A DNA stretch of 37,840 nt from a virus: IMG/VR virus record IMGVR_UViG_3300028767_000047, positions 1 through 37,840 of that record. One strand, given 5' to 3'. Both the position numbers and the translations under genes were made by a program. The notes under the pieces are model-generated. The model was not told the origin of the DNA. It saw nothing but the letters and a program-made list of their open reading frames with translations, and did not search any database. This document shows positions 7,025 through 14,900 of the stretch, piece by piece. Within the stretch, counting starts at the first letter, position 1. Each line of letters begins with the position of its first letter.

Positions 7025-7581
7025 AGTTGTACTAGTTTAAAGTCTTTTTTGTAAACTAAATATGAAGCATTGTCGTTTCCAATAAGAAATAATAAATTAT
7101 CTTTATTTGATTTAATATTTAATTCCTTATACCTGTTATTCATGTTGAATAATTCTTTCATGTAATCCTGATCATTGATACATTCCCATAAATCAGAATT
7201 AATGGATTCAACCACTTTTTTAGTATGCTTTTGGTGTAAGGCTCTTTCTTTCCAATATTTGATAGACTTTAAATTGTCTTGATTGCATGATTTGAGTAAT
7301 TTGTTTTCGCTTGTCAATTTAGTAATTTCTACTATTGCATCCTCAAAATACTTTTTACGCTCTGCAATTTCACAGTCTTGCAACTTGATTTGGTTATCGT
7401 AATCTTCAATAGTCTGAGCCGATACGGTATTGTAAAACTTATAGTCTTTTAGCTTCTTTTTCGCTGATTTAAGACGTTTAAAGAATACCATTGCTAGGAT
7501 AGCAAAGAACAGGATTAAAACTACGTAAATTAACGTCCATACATTCATAAAGTCTGATAAAAATTCGATTAAGTTTTTCAT
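7021..7581 (-). CDS. Membrane-anchored coiled-coil protein
   Basis: This 186-aa protein has one N-terminal membrane segment (about residues 14-34, VWTLIYVVLILFFAILAMVFF) followed by a basic stretch and a long charged helical region (35-125) likely to form a coiled coil. The end (Y-L-V-Y-K-K-D-F) is a short soluble tail. Topology resembles an i-spanin or a membrane tether, but it lies in the accessory early operon rather than next to the endolysin, so I do not assign a lysis role. Function unknown. Confidence 0.7.
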   Translation of the reverse strand: MKNLIEFLSDFMNVWTLIYVVLILFFAILAMVFFKRLKSAKKKLKDYKFYNTVSAQTIEDYDNQIKLQDCEIAERKKYFEDAIVEITKLTSENKLLKSCNQDNLKSIKYWKERALHQKHTKKVVESINSDLWECINDQDYMKELFNMNNRYKELNIKSNKDNLLFLIGNDNASYLVYKKDFKLVQL

Positions 7582-7592
7582 GTGATTTGATT

Positions 7593-8282
7593 TTAATTAT
7601 ATTGTTTTGCTTGTTCTTTAGAAGTAAAAAAGTGAATACCTGTCGAGCATTCATTCCATCGGTTGTCATCAAAGTTTTCTACTGTTACCGTTTCACCTAT
7701 TTTGTAAATGAATTTATAATCGTAATTTGATGCAATTTCAGTTAACTGACATTCAGAACCATCTAAATTTTCAAATGATAATACTTTAGCTTCTGATGCA
7801 CGACATTTTAAAGAGGTTGCTGAACTTCTTTTTGATGTTTCTGTTATTAACAGTTTTATTATTTTACCAGATGCTTTTTTAAAGGCAATAAATGAACCCT
7901 CCTCAGGACAAGAAATATTAAAATATCCTGTATTCTCATTTATTTTTGCACGTCTCAGGTTTGCACCGATCAGGTTTGCACCGATCAGGTTTGCATCGCT
8001 CAGGTTTGCACCGATCAGGTTTGCACGTCTCAGGTTTGCACCGATCAGGTTTGCACCGATCAGGTTTGCACGTCTCAGGTTTGCACCGATCAGGTTTGCA
8101 CCGCTCAGGTTTGCATCGCTCAGGTTTGCATCGATCAGGTCTGCATCGCTCAGGTTTGCATCGATCAGGTCTGCACCTGATTTAATGGCATTAATTACCG
8201 TTTCTTTTACTGAGTTGTTTTCACATTCATATTCAAATAATAACGAACCCCAAATAGTTTTAATTTCGATTTTAGTTTTCAT
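7593..8282 (-). CDS. Pentapeptide-repeat protein 2 with DUF5758-like C-terminus
   Basis: This 229-aa protein has 15 pentapeptides A(N/D)Lxx at residues 37-111 ([15 protein letters not shown] and variants), predicted to form a short right-handed beta-helix. The C-terminal region (about 130-229) has the motifs of the DUF5758-type domain found in phage pentapeptide proteins: [16 protein letters not shown], then [15 protein letters not shown] and SKEQA near the end. The biochemical role of that domain is not known to me. It sits in a run of small accessory genes between promoter C and the dyad. The start follows the leader ACTAAAACTAC. Confidence 0.85.
   Translation of the reverse strand: MKTKIEIKTIWGSLLFEYECENNSVKETVINAIKSGADLIDANLSDADLIDANLSDANLSGANLIGANLRRANLIGANLIGANLRRANLIGANLSDANLIGANLIGANLRRAKINENTGYFNISCPEEGSFIAFKKASGKIIKLLITETSKRSSATSLKCRASEAKVLSFENLDGSECQLTEIASNYDYKFIYKIGETVTVENFDDNRWNECSTGIHFFTSKEQAKQYN
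7950..8174. repeat. 15-bp tandem repeat, 15 units, inside pentapeptide gene 2
   Basis: Units of the form AGGTTTGCACCGATC encode one pentapeptide each. The variable triplets (CCG, CGT, TCG) set the IG, RR and SD endings. Units are almost identical, indicating recent expansion. The unit is unrelated in sequence to that of pentapeptide gene 1, so the two arrays arose separately. Confidence 0.9.
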
Positions 8283-8288
8283 GTAGTT

Positions 8289-8447
8289 TTAGTATTTATT
8301 ATTTTTATTGTTTAGCATTAACTTCTTTTGGTTTTCTCGCTGTTTGCGTAATTCAAGTTCATTTCGTGTTCCTTTCTCAATTCCAAAATATCCGGCACTC
8401 GGTTGATTTGGAATAAAAGATGGAATCTTATTTTTTCGCTTTTTCAT
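8289..8447 (-). CDS. Small basic protein (52 aa)
   Basis: The product starts MKKRKNKIPSFIPNQPSAGY and continues into a helical, charged, Gln/Asn-rich tail (ELELRKQRENQKKLM). Its ATG lies two bases after the stop of the preceding 56-aa gene, and pentapeptide gene 2 follows after six bases, so it belongs to the same operon. No family recognised; charge would allow RNA or DNA binding. Confidence 0.55.
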   Translation of the reverse strand: MKKRKNKIPSFIPNQPSAGYFGIEKGTRNELELRKQRENQKKLMLNNKNNKY

Positions 8448-8449
8448 GG

Positions 8450-8620
8450 TTAAAATATTGTAGTTTGATTTTCTGATTCAATCATTTTATCAAGTTCAGA
8501 TTTGCTTTCTTTTTCATCATCAATAGGTAGCCAATTTAATGCTAATAAGATCATAAAAACAATAGTACATAATATGCACATAAATCCAATAAAGGCTAAA
8601 AATCCGATAATTATATTCAT
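8450..8620 (-). CDS. Small single-pass membrane protein (56 aa)
   Basis: The N-terminal 29 residues (starting MNIIIGFLAFIGFMCILCTI) form one hydrophobic segment, followed by an acidic soluble tail (DDEKESKSELDK). It lies four bases downstream of another small membrane protein. Small early membrane proteins of phages often alter host envelope functions such as superinfection, but no specific role can be read here. Confidence 0.55.
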   Translation of the reverse strand: MNIIIGFLAFIGFMCILCTIVFMILLALNWLPIDDEKESKSELDKMIESENQTTIF

Positions 8621-8624
8621 GGCT

Positions 8625-8759
8625 CTAAAAGTTAAAGATTAAACGTAAAATGATCAAAGCGAAAAAGGCTAATCCGAAGATCATAACTTTAGTTTGAATC
8701 TTTTGCATGAACTTTTCAAACTTGATTTGTGGTACGGTGTGATCGAAAATTGTTTTCAT
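8625..8759 (-). CDS. Small membrane protein (44 aa)
   Basis: A basic, soluble N-terminus (MKTIFDHTVPQIKFEKFMQK) is followed by one C-terminal membrane segment (about residues 25-42, VMIFGLAFFALIILRLIF). This tail-anchor layout is the reverse of that of the next gene, which makes them a complementary pair of tiny membrane proteins. It begins 6 bases after the 75-aa gene. Unknown function. Confidence 0.5.
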   Translation of the reverse strand: MKTIFDHTVPQIKFEKFMQKIQTKVMIFGLAFFALIILRLIFNF

Positions 8760-8765
8760 GGTTAA

Positions 8766-8993
8766 TTATTTAAATGGTGTTTTTGCCAATACTTTTTTAA
8801 CTTTTAATTGTTCGTTGTGATCTTTTGCAATCATTTTAGCAATCGTTCCATCGTACCATCTATAGTTAGTGCATACATCATCGCCATTAGAATTAACAAC
8901 ATACCACCATCCGTTCGAGGCTTTTGGTTTAATTGCTTTCCATTTACCATTAATATCAGGCGTTGCTCCAATGTTTTGAATTTGTTTTTTCAT
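8766..8993 (-). CDS. Conserved-looking small protein (75 aa)
   Basis: A compact basic protein with several Trp/Tyr residues (GKWKAIKP, NGWWYVVNSNG, NYRWYDG), suggesting a small beta fold, and ending in a Lys-rich stretch. It is the first gene after promoter C, hence probably the first product of this accessory early operon. No family recognised. Confidence 0.65.
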   Translation of the reverse strand: MKKQIQNIGATPDINGKWKAIKPKASNGWWYVVNSNGDDVCTNYRWYDGTIAKMIAKDHNEQLKVKKVLAKTPFK

Positions 8994-9025
8994 GTCGTTA
9001 GTTTTTATGTGATTAATTTATGATT

Positions 9026-9080
9026 CAAAGTAAAGTAATAATTTAATAGGTTGTATCGGTTAAACATATGCTATAAAACA
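9026..9080 (-). promoter_or_regulatory. Early-type promoter C with upstream element
   Basis: TGTTTTATA (minus strand, 9072-9080) continues as GCATA, identical to promoter B over 14 bases. The -7-like box TTACTTTG (9026-9033) lies 38 nt downstream and differs from TAnnTTTG at one base. CAAC lies at 9050-9053. The element starts directly next to the terminator that closes the lysis operon, so this marks the border between late and early transcription. The first ATG (8993) is 32 nt downstream of the box. Confidence 0.6.
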
Positions 9081-9110
9081 CAAAAACCGGATAGCTGAGA
9101 ACTATCCGGT
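9081..9110 (-). terminator. Intrinsic terminator after the lysis genes
   Basis: On the minus strand, a perfect 9-bp stem ACCGGATAG/CTATCCGGT (9086-9094 and 9102-9110) with a 7-nt loop is followed by TTTTTG. It lies 58 bases beyond the endolysin stop and is the most G+C-rich hairpin in the region. The late operon most likely ends here. Confidence 0.85.
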
Positions 9111-9168
9111 AAAACTAATTAACTAAACCTAAAACCAAACATGAAAAAAACCTACACGAATATAGTAA

Positions 9169-9621
9169 TTAATTCAGATCATTAACGACGTACCGATTAA
9201 AATTGTCAATATATTGCTGAACTGTTGCTTTCCCTAAATAAGTATTGTAATATTTTTTGTAGTAATTAGCCTGACCAATTAAATCGCCAGGTATTGCGCC
9301 TTTTTGTCGTAAATAATGAACTCTGCACATACAAATAGATAAACGATCATTCAAATATAAATCACTTAAATTAAGTTCTGAAACGTCGCAAACTAACTTA
9401 ATCTTTTCAATTAATTCATGATGATATTTCAGGTAGTTATTTACGATGTCATTATATGTATTCGGCTCGATCTGACATATACCTAAAGCAACACCATTAC
9501 CTAATTGTTTTCGATACTTTCCATATGCCGACTCTTGAGCAATAGTGCCTAAAACTAAATTAGCAGAATCAGGCGTATAATATCCTAAGTCTGCTAATGT
9601 TTTTTCTACAAGTTGTCGCAT
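9169..9621 (-). CDS. Lysozyme-like endolysin
   Basis: This 150-aa protein resembles phage transglycosylase/lysozyme-like hydrolases. AQESAYGKYRKQLG (28-41) holds the probable catalytic Glu (E30), and GICQIEPNTY (47-56) matches the G.(C/F)Q(I/M)EP.T motif of this group, which cleaves the glycan strands of peptidoglycan. There is no signal peptide or membrane segment, so it would need the adjacent holin candidate to reach the cell wall. Its start shares one base with the stop of the preceding gene. It is the last gene of the late operon. Confidence 0.75.
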   Translation of the reverse strand: MRQLVEKTLADLGYYTPDSANLVLGTIAQESAYGKYRKQLGNGVALGICQIEPNTYNDIVNNYLKYHHELIEKIKLVCDVSELNLSDLYLNDRLSICMCRVHYLRQKGAIPGDLIGQANYYKKYYNTYLGKATVQQYIDNFNRYVVNDLN

Positions 9622-9845
9622 TACTTTTCAGCAATAACAATAAGTGAATTGAATATTTCATCAATAACACCGTAAACGATCGGTAATGTTTCAGCCGGAA
9701 TCTTTGCCTTTAATTTTTCGAGTATCAAGTTATCAACTAACCTGATCGCTGCACCATCTAAAGCCTCAGAAATACCTTTCAACTCAATTAACTCGTCAAC
9801 TTTTTGCTCCTGTTCGGGAGTTAAGAATCCTTTTCTTTCGTCCAT
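9621..9845 (-). CDS. Small acidic phage protein in the lysis cassette (74 aa)
   Basis: I choose the ATG at 9845 (MDERKGFLTPEQEQKVDELI), which has a typical TTAAAAATTAAAATC leader; an upstream in-frame extension to 9881 lacks such support. The sequence is helical and amphipathic, with ALDGAAIRLVDN and KIPAETLPIVYGVIDEIF. It lacks a membrane segment. Its location between the holin candidate and the endolysin suggests a lysis or late accessory role, but no function is known to me. Confidence 0.65.
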   Translation of the reverse strand: MDERKGFLTPEQEQKVDELIELKGISEALDGAAIRLVDNLILEKLKAKIPAETLPIVYGVIDEIFNSLIVIAEK

Positions 9846-9878
9846 GATTTTAATTTTTAAAGTTAATATTAACAAATA

Positions 9879-9886
9879 CAAATTTA
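9879..9886 (-). promoter_or_regulatory. -7-like promoter box
   Basis: TAAATTTG on the minus strand matches TAnnTTTG, 33 nt upstream of the ATG at 9845. No convincing -33 TTG is seen. It could give extra transcription of the last two lysis genes. Confidence 0.3.
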
Positions 9887-9897
9887 CTAAAATATAA

Positions 9898-10248
9898 TTA
9901 CTTTTGTACTATTTCATTTGAAGGTCTGGAAAGTATTTCTGTATTTGTTGTGGTTAGGTTTGCAACTTTCGCCGCACCAACACCTACGCCAGCACCCAAT
10001 ACTCCAAGTCCTGACAAAACGCTCATACCAATGGTAATCCAAGTGGGAACTATTATACCACCAGAGGCAACACTAGTTACCACTACAACCCCGACACTTC
10101 CAATACCACCACATATCCAAGCTGCAATCTTTGCCCATCCTTTTATACGTTCAAAGAATGGAGGTGTTTCAGTTTTACTTCTATCGGTTGCATCAGCTAT
10201 AACTTGCTTAACTGTTACCGTGTTGCCGTTAATTGTTTCTGTTGACAT
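9898..10248 (-). CDS. Holin candidate (two membrane segments)
   Basis: This 116-aa protein has two hydrophobic segments, about 41-60 (IAAWICGGIGSVGVVVVTSV) and 70-93, joined by a short turn, with a hydrophilic N-terminal 35 residues and a polar tail. Two-segment topology, small size and position two genes upstream of the endolysin fit a class II-type holin, which makes membrane holes to release the lysin. The many small residues (G, A, V) in both segments are typical of helices that pack together. Assigned from topology and context only. Confidence 0.55.
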   Translation of the reverse strand: MSTETINGNTVTVKQVIADATDRSKTETPPFFERIKGWAKIAAWICGGIGSVGVVVVTSVASGGIIVPTWITIGMSVLSGLGVLGAGVGVGAAKVANLTTTNTEILSRPSNEIVQK

Positions 10249-10251
10249 TGT

Positions 10252-10371
10252 TTATATGTTTAAAAATTTACGGAGTTTCAAGTATGTTTTATTTATCTCG
10301 TATCTTCCTTTTAAAGTAGTTATTTTCAATAATAAATTAGCTATGTTTATTTTAATAGTTGGAAGTTTCAT
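10252..10371 (-). CDS. Tiny basic protein (39 aa) in the lysis cassette
   Basis: Product begins MKLPTIKINIANLLLKITTL and is Lys-rich throughout, with an amphipathic helix-like pattern. The ATG follows the previous stop directly (TAAATG), and the holin candidate starts three bases after its stop, so the reading frame fits the gene chain. No family recognised. It could be a small antiholin-like or leader peptide, or a non-functional ORF. Confidence 0.35.
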   Translation of the reverse strand: MKLPTIKINIANLLLKITTLKGRYEINKTYLKLRKFLNI

Positions 10372-10494
10372 TTAGTGATAAATGTTTCTTATTAATTGCC
10401 TGAAGTAAGGTTTAAATAACTCCCTTCGCATTGCTTTAACTCCTATTTCATTAAAAGTTATCAAGTACCAAAGTAATTTAATTTTTACCTTCAT
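10372..10494 (-). CDS. Tiny basic protein (40 aa) in the lysis cassette
   Basis: Product begins MKVKIKLLWYLITFNEIG and ends with an Arg-rich segment (AMRRELFKPYFRQLIRNIYH). The ATG lies within the 3' end of the upstream membrane-protein gene (17-nt overlap) and its stop abuts the next ATG. The tight packing argues that it is translated, although its composition alone would not be convincing. Confidence 0.35.
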   Translation of the reverse strand: MKVKIKLLWYLITFNEIGVKAMRRELFKPYFRQLIRNIYH

Positions 10495-11026
10495 TTTTTG
10501 TTAGTGGAATTGTTTTTGTTTTTATGCCCCTCGAATTGCGCTCAAAGATAGTTTCCAACATCCATTGGTAATTTAATTTATCAACCGACTCTATTTTATT
10601 TAATTGATACCTTTGATCTCTATATTTATCTCCAAGCATAATAATATTTTTAGCATCATCTAAACTTAACACTTCATTTGCGTTTGCCTTTGTTGCTATT
10701 GAAACAGTATTTCCGATCGTAAGTCCAACAACGGCCATTACAATTACAAGTATTATCCCAAGAAACCATTTAATTGTAGATGTCATGTCTTTAATTGCTT
10801 CTTTTATGACTTCCTTAAATTTGTCCTCTTGACTTGAATAAAATTGATCTGCTTTTTCTCCGGATTGTTTTAAATGCTTTGTAAATGCCTCCTCGTGCTT
10901 TTCCATTGCTTCGTTTGATTTAACTTCAAACATTCCAAATACATAATTAGCATGAGTATTTATATTTTCAAAACACTCTACACATTCAGGTGTTCTGAGA
11001 ATTTCAGGAGTTATCTTTGGAGGCAT
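10478..11026 (-). CDS. Membrane protein with soluble helical domains
   Basis: I start at the ATG 11026 (MPPKITPEILRTPECVEC), giving 182 aa; a TTG two codons earlier is less likely. A charged helical region (about 35-80) precedes one membrane segment (about 85-105, IKWFLGIILVIVMAVVGLTIG), followed by a soluble C-terminal domain rich in Lys and Asp. A CVEC motif lies at 15-18. Together with the holin candidate it is the second membrane protein in the late lysis region, so a lysis accessory role such as spanin or antiholin is possible but unproven. Confidence 0.6.
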   Translation of the reverse strand: MPPKITPEILRTPECVECFENINTHANYVFGMFEVKSNEAMEKHEEAFTKHLKQSGEKADQFYSSQEDKFKEVIKEAIKDMTSTIKWFLGIILVIVMAVVGLTIGNTVSIATKANANEVLSLDDAKNIIMLGDKYRDQRYQLNKIESVDKLNYQWMLETIFERNSRGIKTKTIPLTKNEGKN

Positions 11027-11094
11027 ATTCAAATATTTTAAATTTTGATACTAAATTAATAAAATATTTTAATTGTCAAATCAGATAGTTTCAT

Positions 11095-11961
11095 TTATGG
11101 ATATAGTGTTACTGATTGTATGACAGCACCAACAGAATTTACTATATAGAAATTTGAACTTGGAGTGAAATAACTTCCATCTGTGTATACATACCAAGTT
11201 CTTGAGTTTGGAGTACAGCTAGTAGATACATCCCACGTGCTTTGTCCAACAGATAACGACTCTGCCCTGAGTCCAGAATTGCTTACTGAGTTTAATGTAC
11301 ATGTTTTTAAATAAGTAATTGCTGTTTGCGCAGTGGCTAAGCTATTAATTAGGACATTTCCACAACTTATCGTTGTTACAGCAAAACATATTGAATATAT
11401 ATTTAAAGCAGATTCAGATGGAGTAAAACTAACCTCATTACCATATGCCGTTCCTTGACTATTAGTCGCATAAGCTCTCACATAATAAGTAGTACCACAT
11501 GTAACAGATAGTGAACTCGAAAAACTGCCAACTCCACTTCCATTAGATGTATAAAAATTAGATAACGTGGGATTTGTTGAGGTGCTATAACAAACGCCCC
11601 TACTCGTTACAGAACATCCTCCATCAGAAGTAACATTACCACCACCATCGCCGGAAAATGGCTTTATATTAGTTATACTTGCTGTTGTTATAGTTGGAAC
11701 ACTACATCCTCCGGTTGGTTTATAATCCCTAAACCTAAGCATACTATTTGAAGGAGCATAACTGTTGTTGTTATATGTTGCATTAAAATAACCACTTATC
11801 GCATTGTCAAAACATGATTGAAGTGTTTTTATTGTTGCAGGTGTATGATTGTGAACTGCATCATATACATCCTGTAAAGAGAAAACTTCATTATTCGGTA
11901 CGGATTGCCCAAAGCTGTACGAGCTTATCAGTAATAAAAATATTAATAGTTTATTTCGCAT
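11095..11961 (-). CDS. Secreted-type protein with Fn3-like domain
   Basis: This 288-aa protein starts with a Sec signal peptide (MRNKLLIFLLLISSYSFGQ, cleavage likely at G/Q). Residues 25-82 contain SLQDVYDAVHNHTP and SNSMLRFRDY. Residues 88-181 form an Fn3-like beta-sandwich with the Bacteroidota surface-protein pattern GGNVTSDGGCSVTSRGVCYS...YYVRAYATNSQGTAYG. A Cys-rich C-terminal region of about 100 residues follows. It overlaps the fibre gene by 11 nt, so the two are co-translated. It may be a virion tip or an envelope-exposed protein; domain origin from the host is likely. Confidence 0.7.
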   Translation of the reverse strand: MRNKLLIFLLLISSYSFGQSVPNNEVFSLQDVYDAVHNHTPATIKTLQSCFDNAISGYFNATYNNNSYAPSNSMLRFRDYKPTGGCSVPTITTASITNIKPFSGDGGGNVTSDGGCSVTSRGVCYSTSTNPTLSNFYTSNGSGVGSFSSSLSVTCGTTYYVRAYATNSQGTAYGNEVSFTPSESALNIYSICFAVTTISCGNVLINSLATAQTAITYLKTCTLNSVSNSGLRAESLSVGQSTWDVSTSCTPNSRTWYVYTDGSYFTPSSNFYIVNSVGAVIQSVTLYP

Positions 11962-14900
11962 GACGTTTGACTTTTTTCATGTTTAGTAATTCCTTTTGTC
12001 CTTCGTTGATGAACTCCAAATCTTCAACCTTTTGAGTCAAGGCATTTATTTTTTTATCCATTTCGGATATTTTAGCAATCAACATATCTATATAGGAAAC
12101 TGCCTTCATTCCATTTTCATCAGTTGATACTAATTCAGGTGCAATTTGTTCTATATCCTGAGCAATAACACCAAACCTAATCTTTTCCTTTGGGTCATCT
12201 TTGAATTGGAATTGCTTGAACTCTATTTTGTCAGTCCAAGAAGTATTTGGCAAGTCAATAATGTTTTTCTTCAATCTTCGGTCTGAACTTAAAATAAAGT
12301 TGTGAGCATACGCATCCGCAGAACCATCCCGCATAACTAATCTTGAAGCCGTTCCTGCTGTTGTACCAAGAATTGATTCCAGCGTGGTTACTGTTATTTT
12401 TGTGTTACTTGAACCACCTGTAACTGGGATATAATAAGACGTTGTTGGATTTACAATTGTTGTCAACCCTGCCAAATATAAGTTTGGCGTCAATCGTACT
12501 CCTCCAACAATTGATGATAAAGCAACCGTTATACCATCGCCATTGTAAAAGTCTACTAATGAGCCAGAATTTATATTATTTGATGTTCCAAAATTTTCAG
12601 ATAAAAGCCAATTCCCATAATTGTCATACACCCCTGCATGATTATGATCTCCATATGCTGCTGTTCCGTGGGTGGTTCCAAGTGTTAGTCCTGTTGGAAT
12701 TGCAGAACTTCCAAGCGTTCCATCACTTGAAACTATTGTCATTCGTGTCCCAGAGCCGGCAAGTTTTGGAATATTAAGTTCACCAAGTGGGTTAATTTCT
12801 AATACCTTTAATGGTGTGTTTGTTCCACTCCTACTATTTACCGAAAATTTAATATATGTTCCACTTGAACCAAGCCATTCGTTCCCAAATGAAATAGAAC
12901 TTTTATATAAGGGGTCTTGTCCATATAATGCTTCATCATAAAAAGGTGCTCCAAAATTACCGCTTCCTGTTGCAAGTGCTGATATTAATGTTTTACTAAG
13001 TATAGAACCATTCACTGCTAACTTATTGTTGTTTATCTCGCTGCCTGTGGAGTAGCCTATTCCTACATTAGTTCCATCCGTATAAATAGGACTATTCCCC
13101 AACCCACTAGCATCTGAAATATGGTAAGGAATGTAGCCGTCAGTTAAGTTAGTTAGTTTGGCTGTGGTGGCTTGAATGGTTGATGAAAATTCAGCTTCCC
13201 CAGTTGCCTGAATAGTTAATCTTTTATTATTCCAACCATTTGTAGTAAAATACATTGGGTTATTCCCAAGCGTAGAAAATCTTAATGCTGTTCCATCTGT
13301 AGCTATATGAGAGTCACCAACACCATAAGCCCCAGTACTTGCATCAACCCCTACAATGTCGTTTACAAAACCAAAAAAAGCTTTTGAATTATTAACCGCT
13401 AGTACTCTGGCTATACCTGTTCCACTAATATTAAAATTTGAATTTGCTTGTTGGGCAGTTCCATTCTGAATAAAATCACCTGCATTACTAGCAGCAGCAG
13501 TACCGAAAGGCCTACCCTCCAAAACAGTTCCAGCAGTTGTACCAAAGTTCTTATTAAAGGCTGTATTTTTTGAGAATGCTGGTTCATAAGTTGAATTGTC
13601 ATAACTTATTGTTGTTCCACTTGCTTTTACAAATCCTGTTCCATTTAATTGAGGTTGCTTATTATCCCATGCCGTTGCACTTGCTGTACTTGGTATCAAA
13701 TAACCACTTGTTACACTTAAATCAGCAGTTCCACCTATAACTTGTCTTGTATTGTCAAATTGTAACCCTGTGATTGATTCAGTTAGATTTCCCTTTGTTA
13801 CAGCAGCATAGGTATCAGGTTTCAAGTTTGACAATGTGACTACGTTCCCTGTTTCACTTATCCCAAGATTTGTTCCATCAACTTGAACTGTAACGCCTGT
13901 TTGTCCAGAAGTATTTGAATTGATAATTGAACTTGTAGACGTTCCTGCTGCAACGGTTAACTGACCTTCATTTGTTATGCTTCCATCAACCTCTGTTGCT
14001 GTTACTGTAATAGCATTACCACTTGCTGAAACAACATTAATTCCAGCACCTCTTATATTCAAGACGTTTGAACCACTTGTATTGGATTGAATTGTAGCGT
14101 TGTTGGCTGTTCCAACGGTACTCAGCTGACCTTCGTTGGTTATAGAGGCATCGGCATCATTCACATTCAAGTTCAAAGTTCCTCCACTTCCACTCAAAGT
14201 TATATTTCCAACAGCCCCTGTGGTTGATATGGTTTGATTATCTGAACCACTTACATGAATTTGACCGATTTGAGTTGTTGTTGGGATTCCATATCCCGTT
14301 GTTTGGGAAATTACCCCTGTTGTATTATTGTAATCTAATCCTGTAACAGTTTCAGAAATTGCAGCCCTTGCTCTAGCATCGGTATAAAATAATTTTGAGC
14401 CTTCGGTTATATCGCTTGATGATCTATTGGTTATTTGAGTAATATTATCAAGTGTAATTGTATTTGGTACTTGACTATCTGTAACACTTCCCCCGATATT
14501 TGAAAGAGTTAAATTTTCTTCATTTACATCAACACTAGCACCACTTCCTATTACAGCCCCTGTACCTGTTCCACCAATAGTCACCTTATTACTTCCAGCA
14601 GTTAGATTGCCTTTAATTAAAGCAGGTTCTAACGATGATTTTAACTGTTTATTAATCAATCCGCTTGTTGTGCTTAATAAATAAGTATCTCCTGTTGTAG
14701 TTGTTTGTGAGGCAGTTATTTGACCTAAACTATTTATATTTGCTACTTCGGTATTTGCATAATTTCTGACTGATACTTTATTTGTACCGGCGTTATCTCC
14801 TGTTCTAAGAATAATATTTTCAGTAGCACCACCAGCAACTATATTTTCTTCAAATCTGACGGCTAATAATATTTTTCCAGTTGGGTAATTTTCCTTTACT

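Noticed and set aside
7950-8174. Appearance of a CRISPR-like or satellite array
   Set aside because: The unit is 15 bp without spacers and is fully explained by pentapeptide codons. The same holds for 3548-3862.
7946-8185. Plus-strand open frame with GLHRS repeats
   Set aside because: Antisense of the second pentapeptide array, with no start context or protein character.
9950-10375. Plus-strand open frame of 141 codons
   Set aside because: It lies antisense to the holin candidate and tiny ORFs. Its Pro/Thr-rich content mirrors the Gly/Val codons of the minus-strand membrane segments.
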